A stretch of 31,758 bases of DNA. Origin: a virus. The position numbers and the translations under genes are program-made. Below the pieces are notes generated by a model that was given only the letters and a program-made list of their open reading frames with translations, ran no database searches and was not told the origin of the DNA. Shown in pieces: positions 6,404-14,500 of this stretch. Positions within the stretch are counted from its first letter, which is position 1. Every line of letters begins with the position of its first letter. The stretch spans positions 1-31,758 of the IMG/VR virus record IMGVR_UViG_3300008055_000060; one strand, given 5' to 3'.

Positions 6404-6430
6404 CTTTGTAAATTGACTATTGAAAGGAAT
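6403..6430 (+). repeat. 28-bp direct repeat, copy 1
   Basis: Perfect 28-bp match to 6661-6688. It contains TTGACTATTGAAAGGAAT, that is, a stop codon plus the conserved ribosome binding leader. The two copies begin 258 bp apart and bracket the small gene at 6436-6669. Confidence 0.9.
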
Positions 6431-6435
6431 ACAGC

Positions 6436-6669
6436 ATGAGAACAAAATCAATTATTGCAGCAACGTTTGGCCTAGACTCTAATGATGTTGAAGAGTATCG
6501 TTATCAGTCTACCAGAACGCGTCAAGCAATTTATGCGATTGGTAATTACTACTTTACTTGTGGAAAAAGAAGACCTAAAGACGAAGTAGGCGCAGAATGG
6601 CAAATGGACAAAGATCAGTTTTGGGCTACACAAAACAAGACTGTTCTTTGGAGTTCTAAAACTTTGTAA
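6436..6669 (+). CDS. hypothetical protein, 77 aa, cassette between direct repeats
   Basis: ATG at 6436 follows the GAAAGGA site in the first direct repeat. Its stop codon (6667-6669) lies in the second repeat. Sequence MRTKSIIAATFGLDSND... has aromatic-rich middle (AIYAIGNYYFTCGKRRP) and acidic-basic C-terminus with Trp residues (EWQMDKDQFWATQNK). The small size and compact aromatic core would suit a small host-takeover or anti-defence protein, but there is no evidence beyond its position behind its own promoter. The flanking repeats mean recombination could remove it cleanly. The family is not recognised. Confidence 0.75.
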   Translation: MRTKSIIAATFGLDSNDVEEYRYQSTRTRQAIYAIGNYYFTCGKRRPKDEVGAEWQMDKDQFWATQNKTVLWSSKTL

Positions 6670-6688
6670 ATTGACTATTGAAAGGAAT
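6661..6688 (+). repeat. 28-bp direct repeat, copy 2
   Basis: Perfect match to 6403-6430. It covers the last codons of the 77-aa gene and supplies the ribosome binding site of the gene that begins at 6693. Confidence 0.9.
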
Positions 6689-6692
6689 TGAA

Positions 6693-7403
6693 ATGCTACA
6701 TAAAACCCATTGGACACCAGTAGAACGCAACCTTGTCATTGAGACTGCGGTGACCTTCTACAATGAAGGTACCTACAGCCCCATTGCAGCAATTAGACAA
6801 GCTCAGCAAATTGTGCTATTACCTAATCGCCGCCGTACACTTGCTAGTCACTCAGCAGCGCCTGACTTGATCAAATTGCTCAAGCAAAAAGCTGCGCAGA
6901 AGGTGCCAACGCAAAAGGTGGTAGTTTCTACCACACCTGTGAAAATAATGACCCCAGCGCCACCGGTAGTGGTTAAAACCGATGCACCAGTTGATCTCGT
7001 TGAGCAGTTGGTGAATACTATTACACAACGATTCATTCTGGGGCTTCGTGAAAGCCTGCAGATTGCAGTCAGAGAGCTTGAGCATGAGTTTAAGATTGAA
7101 AAGCACAATCCAACGTATGGCGCATCTGGCAAGTCATTGCCTAAAGTGGTTATCATCGGTTTGCTGGGTGATCAGGTCCACGCCATCACCAAAGAATACT
7201 CTGACCGGTACGAGGTAAAATGTATTGACACCGACAGAGCCATGGGTATGTCACCGCCACAAGCTAATGCATACCTTTTGATGAAGAACTTCATCAACCA
7301 CCCGCTGTACCACAAGTACCAAGCATTCCCTAATCATGTTTTAATAGACGGCGGCATGTCAACCCTACGCATGTGGCTCAATACTAAAGGACAAGACTTA
7401 TGA
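6693..7403 (+). CDS. hypothetical protein, 236 aa, helical N-terminus and Rossmann-like C-terminus
   Basis: ATG at 6693 is placed after the second leader repeat. An in-frame start at 6678 is not preferred. Residues 1-60 (TPVERNLVIETAVTFYNEG, AAIRQAQQIVL) look like a helical DNA- or protein-binding region. Residues 65-105 are a Pro/Val/Thr-rich linker (TPAPPVVVKTDAPVDLVEQ). The C-terminal part contains LPKVVIIGLLGDQVHAI and YEVKCIDTD, a beta-strand, Gly-rich loop and helix typical of Rossmann-like folds, ending with HVLIDGGMSTLRMWL. This could be a regulator or a nucleotide-binding protein. The stop overlaps the next ATG. No confident family is known to me. Confidence 0.75.
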   Translation: MLHKTHWTPVERNLVIETAVTFYNEGTYSPIAAIRQAQQIVLLPNRRRTLASHSAAPDLIKLLKQKAAQKVPTQKVVVSTTPVKIMTPAPPVVVKTDAPVDLVEQLVNTITQRFILGLRESLQIAVRELEHEFKIEKHNPTYGASGKSLPKVVIIGLLGDQVHAITKEYSDRYEVKCIDTDRAMGMSPPQANAYLLMKNFINHPLYHKYQAFPNHVLIDGGMSTLRMWLNTKGQDL

Positions 7404-7612
7404 TACCCGAAGACTTTATTTATACCCCTGCGTCAACTTGCATCACCGAAAGATGGCGCCGTGTTTACAGCTGGGTTCCTCCATCCGAGGATCCTGCTTA
7501 CGTCAAAAAATGGTATGACTTTAGAACAAAATTTGCCAGAGGCATTGAAGCACTTGACCAGCCTATTGACGTGCCGCAGTTCATCTCCATCAAGAAGTGG
7601 AAGAAGCAATGA
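7400..7612 (+). CDS. hypothetical protein, 70 aa, aromatic-rich
   Basis: ATGA overlap with the preceding gene at 7400-7403 and with the following one at 7609-7612. MIPEDFIYTPASTCITERW... is rich in Trp, Tyr and Arg (ERWRRVYSWVPPSEDPAYVKKWYDF) and basic at the C-terminus (SIKKWKKQ). No signal or membrane helix. It is a small soluble protein of the early operon that resembles no family I can name. Confidence 0.7.
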   Translation: MIPEDFIYTPASTCITERWRRVYSWVPPSEDPAYVKKWYDFRTKFARGIEALDQPIDVPQFISIKKWKKQ

Positions 7613-7941
7613 AGCAAGCTCCTGACATGGTCAAAATGAGCTTTGACGATTGGGTAGATCTACTCACGCATACTAACCACTTGGAATTGCTAAGTAATCC
7701 ATACGACGTGTGGATCGAAGCTTTTCACGTAGGTAGTACTTTGGAGCGTAGGAACTGCGCACATCAGATACGCACAAGTCTTACGCTGGTTTCTTCAGAA
7801 GACTTTGATGATGACACGACTATGTCGGTCACCGATGTCAAGCAAATGCAAATTGGTTTGCTTAAGAAAGTCTTGGAAATCTTGGAGCCTACCGCGCAGA
7901 CCCAGGAGTTACCGAAGGCGGTGGTGAAGCCATTGGATTAA
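7609..7941 (+). CDS. hypothetical protein, 110 aa, last gene of rightward operon
   Basis: ATG at 7609 overlaps the previous stop. A GTG at 7597 in frame is less likely. Sequence MKQAPDMVKMSFDDWVDLLTHTNHLELL... is acidic and mostly helical, with a WVDLL and YDVWIEAF pair and a low-complexity acidic spot (SSEDFDDDTTM). The last 53 bp overlap the end of the convergent virion gene in the opposite strand, so both coding frames share DNA. It is a small soluble protein of unknown function. A stem-loop lies four bases beyond its stop. Confidence 0.7.
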   Translation: MKQAPDMVKMSFDDWVDLLTHTNHLELLSNPYDVWIEAFHVGSTLERRNCAHQIRTSLTLVSSEDFDDDTTMSVTDVKQMQIGLLKKVLEILEPTAQTQELPKAVVKPLD

Positions 7942-8905
7942 CCGTAGGCGCCGCAGGCTCATTATACTTATCCAAAGCGTACTGAGCTCCTGTGGCGCCT
8001 AAGCCTAAGGCAAGCCCAGGAATTTGTAGCCCTGGAACCATAGACGCTAATCCACCAGCGCCGGCCAAAACTGACAGCACAGCTCCGGATGTATCACCGT
8101 TCATGTAACGCTGATAGGCTTCATAGAAACTCATACCTGCTCCTGCACCGCCTAAGGCCCCACTAACAAGCGGCGCTTTAGCAACACTTGCCACTTTAGC
8201 CATTGGCCCTGGAGTTGCATCAGCCAACCTTTTAGCAGCAGCCGCTTCTGCAGCAGGCATTGCAGCTGCCCTTGCAGAAGTGGAAGCCTCGGCTTCTTTG
8301 CCTTGTCTAATAAGTCTATCCACCAAAGATTCTTTAATTTGCCCGGGCTCACCTGCGCTATAAATGTCAGGCCCAAACTTCTTGGTTAGCTTTTTAGTAA
8401 CCTCGCCTTGGCCTTTGCCACGCTGATACTGCGCTGCTGCTTCTGGCACGCCGCCTGCAATCTCTTTACTTCCGCCCGCCCAATTCTGATACCACTTGGT
8501 GCCAGAGGTTGTAGCCTTAGATGGCGCCGCCTCAGGCTGAATGCCAGCTTTAAGTAACTCCTCATCACGCAGCTTTTGCAACATGTCTTTAACACGCTGC
8601 TCTTCTTGAAGCTTCTTAACGCCTTCGGCTGTTCGCATTTCCTTTGTTGGCAGTAGCTTTGACATACCTTTTTGAACAAGCGGTCCAGATACGGCGCCTA
8701 CGCCAGTGGCAACAGCTTTTTCCTCACCGGGTGACATCCCTATTTCAGGGAATAATGTTTTAGGCTTTTTAGTTGTACTTGGCGCAGTCTTCGCAGGCCC
8801 AATTGGCATGGTAAAGATGTCGTCGAGTTCCCCTAAACTGTCAGTCTGTGATGTACCCTGTGGATCACCAAAAATAAGTGCATCCAGCTTATCGTCTTTT
8901 GCCAT
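7889..8905 (-). CDS. putative internal virion protein, last gene of late operon
   Basis: 338 residues, starting MAKDDKLDALIFGDPQ. The first half is hydrophilic and rich in Lys and Glu (coiled-coil tendency around residues 85-110, RTAEGVKKLQEEQRVKDML). The second half becomes Ala/Gly-rich with a hydrophobic segment (ALGGAGAGMSFYEA and AVLSVLAGAGGLASMVPGLQ) of a kind seen in membrane-active ejection proteins. It follows two other Ala-rich virion-like genes with an 8-bp gap and shares late-strand orientation. Likely a capsid-internal or ejection component, by position and composition only. It ends 53 bp inside the opposing gene. No firm family. Confidence 0.55.
   Translation of the reverse strand: MAKDDKLDALIFGDPQGTSQTDSLGELDDIFTMPIGPAKTAPSTTKKPKTLFPEIGMSPGEEKAVATGVGAVSGPLVQKGMSKLLPTKEMRTAEGVKKLQEEQRVKDMLQKLRDEELLKAGIQPEAAPSKATTSGTKWYQNWAGGSKEIAGGVPEAAAQYQRGKGQGEVTKKLTKKFGPDIYSAGEPGQIKESLVDRLIRQGKEAEASTSARAAAMPAAEAAAAKRLADATPGPMAKVASVAKAPLVSGALGGAGAGMSFYEAYQRYMNGDTSGAVLSVLAGAGGLASMVPGLQIPGLALGLGATGAQYALDKYNEPAAPTVNPMASPPPSVTPGSAR
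7945..8001. terminator. large stem-loop beyond convergent gene ends
   Basis: Left arm 7945-7960 and right arm 7984-8001 pair as eight perfect bases (TAGGCGCC/GGCGCCTA), a G-U wobble, four more, a two-base bulge and three more. The 23-base loop is AT-rich. It sits just after the stop of the rightward operon and inside the coding end of the leftward gene. There is no strong U-run, so it may pause or terminate transcription with Rho, or protect 3' ends of both messages. Confidence 0.4.
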
Positions 8906-8913
8906 ATGTCAAC

Positions 8914-10491
8914 TCACTGTGGGTTAAACTGTCTGAACAACTGCATCCGATAATCGGCGTAGTCTTTATTGATCTTCTCATACACGCTGCCGGGGCTGAA
9001 GAACTGACGTGGTGAAGCAGCTGGTCCAACTCTACTGCTGTACCCATCGTAGGCTCCATACAAAGCTTCACGTTGCTTGTTCAACAGTAACTGCTGGCGT
9101 GCCCATAGCTGTACAGCACGTGATGAGTCATCAATGCTTGCCATTGGCGCCTGCAAGAGTCTTGCATCATTATCCGTGGGGTTAACACCTAGCAAGCCTT
9201 TGTTGGCTTTTACGTTGGATAAGAATTCAGTCCCCAAGATGCGGCTTACGTCGCGAACAGATTGCTGATCTTCAGGCGAAAGCTTAACGCGTTCCAAGAA
9301 TTCTTTAACTGGCAACCCAACTCGTACGTTATACTGACCTGCTTGTGCCTGAATGCCTTCTTGCGCCGCAGTCATCAAGCCGGCAAGCAAACCTTGTTGC
9401 TGCATCTGTGCAAAGATTTGTGGCTTCTTAGTTGCAATCTCATTCAATTGCTTCAAGTTAGTATTGGATGATTCCAATAACTGCGGTGTGTAGTTAAGGA
9501 TCTCATCACGTTTAAGGTTGAATGACTTATCAGCCTCTTCAACACGACGCTTTTCAATCTCAGCACGTGACTGCAAAGGCATACCTTGCAAATCACTTGC
9601 CCTAGGTGCTTGCCCGGGTGTAGGCATCGGCGGCTGAGCAGTAACTGCAGGTGCTGGCGGTTGGCCTGCTTGCTGCTGCGCAACCAATGGCATAACAACA
9701 GGTGGCGGAACTGGAGCACCGGGTATAGCACCCGGCAAACCTGCTGGAGCTCCAGGCATTACAGCTGGAGCACCGGGCATTGCTGCAGCTGGCGCAGGAG
9801 CCCCTGCTGGTGCAGGCTTAGGTATATTACCAAGGCGTTGACCACTTGGCATAAGCGCAACAACAGCGTCGCCGTACTTAGCAATAAGCTCTGTTTCGTT
9901 CATACCAAGCTCGCGGTCTTTAACTGCGTTGGTAACTTTACGCTGGTCTTGCTCAGCAACAAACTTCTCGCGGTCAAGATTAAGCTTGCCCATTTCATTC
10001 TGCATGGTGAATGTACCCTTGACAATCTCACCAACTTTAGGCGATAACTGCGCAACCATGGGGTAGATCTTAGCAAGCTTTGCAGCAACATCAGGAGTCA
10101 CGTTGCCACTTGACAACACGCCTTCAACCTGCGCTGGTGCAACACCTAATGTTGCTGAAAGCAATTGCAAAGCCTTGCCTTGATTCTCTACTTCATATTT
10201 TTGGCCAGCCAACTGCGCACGCATTTGCGCAATAGGCAATTCAGCTTCACGTTGCTTTTCTTGTTGCGCAGCAACTACGCCAGATGCGCGACCAAGTGCC
10301 TCACCAAAGTTGCCTGTGCGCCCTGGGTCTAAAAATGCTGCGCCTACTTGAAATAAGTTAGGGCCTTGCTGTGTTCTTGCTTCCAAAGCTGCAAGAGTCT
10401 TTTGAATTGCGTCAAAGTATTCTGATTTAGCCCTGTCATCTCCACCAATCATGAATGGCGTTGATGAAGGTAATGCGCCTGTTTGTGCCAT
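8914..10491 (-). CDS. putative internal virion / DNA ejection protein, 525 aa
   Basis: Ala/Gln-rich helical protein starting MAQTGALPSSTPFMIGG. ATG at 10491 is chosen because GAGG lies seven bases upstream, and it overlaps nothing vital (a TTG at 10497 is an alternative). Residues about 30-220 are coiled-coil-like (IAQMRAQLAGQKYEVE and related stretches). Residues 225-310 are a Pro/Ala/Gly hinge with MPGAPA units (9580-9830 of the window). The C-terminal 200 residues are again helical (AEIEKRRVEEADKSFN, LKQLNEIATKKP) ending FRQFNPQ. The architecture fits structural proteins packed inside podovirus heads and injected with DNA. Assignment rests on context and composition. Confidence 0.55.
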   Translation of the reverse strand: MAQTGALPSSTPFMIGGDDRAKSEYFDAIQKTLAALEARTQQGPNLFQVGAAFLDPGRTGNFGEALGRASGVVAAQQEKQREAELPIAQMRAQLAGQKYEVENQGKALQLLSATLGVAPAQVEGVLSSGNVTPDVAAKLAKIYPMVAQLSPKVGEIVKGTFTMQNEMGKLNLDREKFVAEQDQRKVTNAVKDRELGMNETELIAKYGDAVVALMPSGQRLGNIPKPAPAGAPAPAAAMPGAPAVMPGAPAGLPGAIPGAPVPPPVVMPLVAQQQAGQPPAPAVTAQPPMPTPGQAPRASDLQGMPLQSRAEIEKRRVEEADKSFNLKRDEILNYTPQLLESSNTNLKQLNEIATKKPQIFAQMQQQGLLAGLMTAAQEGIQAQAGQYNVRVGLPVKEFLERVKLSPEDQQSVRDVSRILGTEFLSNVKANKGLLGVNPTDNDARLLQAPMASIDDSSRAVQLWARQQLLLNKQREALYGAYDGYSSRVGPAASPRQFFSPGSVYEKINKDYADYRMQLFRQFNPQ

Positions 10492-10493
10492 GA

Positions 10494-11543
10494 TCAATCC
10501 TCAACATTGCTAGGTGGGGTGTAGATATCTGACACTGATCTTGGCCCATAAATATCGTCAATTTGCGATTGCAAATCTGGATACATAAATGGATTTCCTT
10601 GTAACGCAGTGCCTTCAGCAGGGTTAGGACCGCCAAAAAACTTACTTAACGCGTTGCCTGCAGCTGTGCCGAATGGCGTTTGACTTACACCGCCAATAAT
10701 GGAGCCTAAGCCTGCAATCTGCGCCAATGGAGAAGCAGAATACGCACCAGGGATTGGGCCGGTGTAGGTATTATTGACTGTTGTTGGTACGTTGTAACCA
10801 CGCAATGCTTGTGCGCCTAAGTTGGCAGCTGTCAATGGAAACAGTTGCTGATTCTGATTGATGGTTTGCTGTTGACTACCCATGGTGGCCAACGCGTTAA
10901 TGTCTGCCAAGTTAGCGGCTTGGCCTGCAGTTGCAAGACTCCCGTATTGCTGAGCCGCGCCTAGTTTTTGTGCCTGATCAGCCTGCGCAGCACGCAATGC
11001 TTCAGTGTATCCAGATTGCAACGCCTGTGATTGCGCAGCTTGTGTATTCATCAACCCAGTGTTGATGGCTTGACCAAGAACCTCGGCGCCACGCTTAGAA
11101 CCGAATTGGCCAGTGCCAACTGCAGATGCCGTAGCCTGCGGAGCCAAGAATTGCTGAATATTTCGTTGACCTAATGAACCTAATGCATCCACAACTTGCG
11201 TTGTGTAAGGGTTCATGAACTGCTCAATGCGACTTTGACCGTCAGCAATTGGCTGCCCCGTCTTTGGATCTACAGGCTTTGCAGTAATATCGGCTTGACC
11301 AATATTACGAGTTGCTTCCATTGCCTGATTGAAATACCCAGGATATGTATTGGTTGTTGTTGCAGCCTTTTCAAAAGCCGCAGTTTGTAGTGGCTGCGCA
11401 TTAGCGTACGTAGCGTTTGAAACGCCTGCTGTAACGCCTTTTGCCAAGTCACTTAGATAATCAGTGTACCAAGATGGCGCGGATGTTACCTGATTCTGCG
11501 TCGTGGTGATATTCGGCAGTGGGCTGCCTTGCATTAAACTCAT
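10494..11543 (-). CDS. putative internal virion protein, 349 aa, Ala/Gln/Asn-rich
   Basis: Begins [18 protein letters not shown], and its ATG overlaps the stop of the giant gene upstream (ATGA). The composition is Ala, Gln, Asn and Thr with repeated AAQ/QAA helices ([20 protein letters not shown]) and a Gly-rich C-terminal part ([16 protein letters not shown]) that could be membrane-active. The N-terminal [20 protein letters not shown] is typical of phage small structural proteins around the connector. It ends just at the start of the next gene. A role as ejection or core protein, in a set with its two followers, is inferred from order and composition. Confidence 0.55.
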   Translation of the reverse strand: MSLMQGSPLPNITTTQNQVTSAPSWYTDYLSDLAKGVTAGVSNATYANAQPLQTAAFEKAATTTNTYPGYFNQAMEATRNIGQADITAKPVDPKTGQPIADGQSRIEQFMNPYTTQVVDALGSLGQRNIQQFLAPQATASAVGTGQFGSKRGAEVLGQAINTGLMNTQAAQSQALQSGYTEALRAAQADQAQKLGAAQQYGSLATAGQAANLADINALATMGSQQQTINQNQQLFPLTAANLGAQALRGYNVPTTVNNTYTGPIPGAYSASPLAQIAGLGSIIGGVSQTPFGTAAGNALSKFFGGPNPAEGTALQGNPFMYPDLQSQIDDIYGPRSVSDIYTPPSNVED

Positions 11544-14500
11544 TTCATGCCTTTCAAATACGACAGGGGTGACTTAGCTTTAGGTGGTATTTTACCCACT
11601 GGGGCTGATCTTTTGTGTTCTCTTATGCTTTCACGCATTTTATCCAAAACTTGGGCACCAGCCTTATTTGAGCCATTGCCTAATGCCGCAACCGTATCCG
11701 CGTCAAACACGTACTCGCCATCCGCCAACATGGCCGGTATGCTATCTGACTGGCCATCACCTGCCCCTTGCACGTAATTGCCGGTCTTTCCAGTGATGAA
11801 CTCGGGAATATGCTCTACTTGGCCGCCTTTAGCAAATCCTGCCAATGGGCTTCCACCAAGATATTTTAATCCTGCCGATGTCATATTGCCTGTGTCGTAC
11901 CCAGGAATCATTGTGCTGTTGTCGTTGCCGCTTACAGGATTCCCGGGAGATGGCGCACCTGCAAGCTTAGAGCCAACAAAGCTAGTGCCTTCTTCAGTTT
12001 CAGCAGCTTCTATCGTGGCAGGTTTGATGCGACCAGTTAAGACTTGCAATAGCTTGGGGTCCACATTAGCCAGTTGCGGGTAGAGTTGCGCAAGTTGTGC
12101 CATTCCAGAATCATCCTTAATTCCTGCGCCAGCCAGCATTGTTGGTGTCAATGTCCCGGGCAACGCGCCAGTACTTGCTGGAGTTGTTAAAGAGCCTAGT
12201 GCGCCTGACTGTTGCTGCTTTGTAGGCGTCTTTGTAGGCGTTGTAATTTTTGTAGTTTTTGTAGGGTCTGTAGTTTTTGTAGGATCTACAGGAGGCACAA
12301 CTTCAGGCGGCACAACAGGTGGCACTTCAGGCGGCACAACTGGAGGTACAGGTGGTACTACAGGCGGCACAACTGGAGGAACTGGTGGTACTACAGGCAA
12401 AGCACCGGGTGGTACTGTTGGCAAGTCTGTGTTAACACTAGGATTTACGTTCGGGTTAACGTTAGGATTTACATTCGGGTTTACGTTAGGATTTACATTC
12501 GGGTTTACGTTAGGATTTACATTCGGGTTAACGTTAGGATTTACATTCGGGTTAACGTTAGGATTTACATTCGGGTTAACGTTAGGATTTACGTTAGGAT
12601 TTACATTCGGGTTAACGTTAGGATTTACATTCGGGTTGGATGTAACCGTAGACAGGGGGTTAGTTGTGGGGTTAACCGTTGGGTTGACTGTTGGATTTGC
12701 CAACGGGTTGGTTAAAACCGCAGCATTGGCATCCGCGGCAGCATTGGCATCCGCGGCAGCTTTAGCGTCAGCTGCAGCCTTGGCATCCGCTGCAGCCTTG
12801 GCATCCGCGGCAGCTTTAGCATCAGCAGCAGCCTTAGCGGCAGCCAATGCTGCTAATGTATTATTTGTTGTACTTGTTACAGCAGGTGTACTTGTTACAG
12901 TAGCTGCAGTTGCTGCATCGGCGGCAGCCTTAGCGTCAGCAGCAGCCTTAGCGTCAGCAGCAGCCTTAGCGTCAGCAGCAGCTTTAGCATCAGCAGCCAC
13001 TTGCGCAGCAGTTGCTGCATCCGCAGCGGCCTTAGTATCCGCGGCAGCTTTTGCATCAGCAGCAACCTTAGCATCAGCAGCGGCTTGCGCAGCCACAGCG
13101 GCGGCGGCTTCAGCGGCTGCAACTGCCTCAGCTTTAGTGGCAGCATCTGCACTAGCAGCAGCGTCCGCAGCAGCCTTGGCATCCGCAGCAGCCTTAGCGG
13201 CAGCGGCAGCCGCAGCATCAGACGCCGCTTTAGCATCCGCAGCTGCTTGCGCGTTGGCTGCTGCAAGGGCATCGGCTTTTACTTTTGCCTCTGCAGCCAA
13301 TGCTGCGTCAATTGCCACTTGCGCACTTGTGTCTGCGCCTGTTGTTACTGTGGCGCCTGTACCTGCTGTTGTAGTAGCCCCGGTGCCTACAGTACTTAAA
13401 GCCCCAGTACCAGTTGCTGCAGTAGTATTTGCGCCTGCTGTAGTAGCCCCGGTACCAGCTGTACTTAAGGCACCAGTCCCTGTTGTAGTGTTACCGCCAC
13501 CTACTGTAGCTAGCGCACCAGTGTCTGCAACTGTAGTTGCTGCTTGATTTTTTGATGCAATTGCAGCGCTAACGTCGCTTAGACTTAACCCAGCTTCAGC
13601 CATGGCAGTGCCAATTTCAGCTTGTGTGGCGTCAGGGTTAGCATCTAGCCAAGCGTTAATGCTATTGTTGACGTCAGCTACAGAGATGTTATTGTCTTGC
13701 GCATATTGCATGCCTGCGCTTGTAAGATTTAAGTTTGAGTTAGCTTCGCCAATATTAGCTAAAGTTTGCGCGCCTGCATCACTTAATACAGACTGCCCAG
13801 TTGATGCGTCTACTAATGAGTCAATTCTACCTGAGCCATTAGTGGATGCAATGCCTGCTTTGCTAAGCTCTTCATTAAGCGTGGTGTTTGTCTCTGCAAT
13901 AACATTTTGAATGTTTGAGACTTCAATAGATGATGAAGTCTTACCTGCAACAAGACCCTCAATCACGCCTTGTGTCAACGACTTATTGATATTTACAGGT
14001 CGGCCTAGCGCAACGTCTGTAAGAACATCGGTTGTAAATGCCTCAATAAGATCGGATGTGCCTTCTTTCGTAAAGCTAGCACCTGCTTTGGTTGTTGCTT
14101 TACTAAGCGCGTTGCTAACTTTGTTAACCAAAGCAGCGTCTGTAACACCGCCGGTAGCTACAGTAACAGCGGCTGCAATCTGAAACGCTGTTGTTGCCTC
14201 AGCGTCGGCTTGTGTTTCAGATTTACCTGCTGCCCTAGCCTCTCTGTATTTATCATTATAAGCCGCGCCGCCTGATTCCATGGCGTTCAAACCAACGTCA
14301 GTTCCTATGGCAGCAAATTTGCCTGCGTACTTAAGCACTTTAAGACCTAAGCCAATTGGCAAACCTTCTTGAATAACCTCAATAGCCGCCATATTGAGAG
14401 ACAGCGGGTTATTCCAAACAGCTTTTACGCCTGCAACAATCTTATTGCCTACGCCATCGGCGTCGTTAACTGCTTGAATAACATTTTGGTTGGCTTGATT

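Noticed and set aside
9586-10047. Plus-strand open frame of 153 codons rich in Cys and Trp
   Set aside because: It is the antisense of Pro/Ala-rich coding sequence on the minus strand; the odd composition is a by-product.
12434-12637. Possible CRISPR-like or origin-type iterons
   Set aside because: Units are 12 bp, in frame, without spacers, and code for NPNV in the giant protein. That is a coding tandem repeat.
12434-12637. Link to malaria-type NANP antigen
   Set aside because: The likeness is only in a short Asn-Pro unit. Everything around it is phage virion sequence, so it is convergence.
12429-13547. Long open frame on the plus strand across the repeats of the giant gene
   Set aside because: Repeats of LGFTFG and AAALAS type arise only because the coding repeats on the minus strand have no stops in antisense. 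The minus frame is the coherent gene with good ends.
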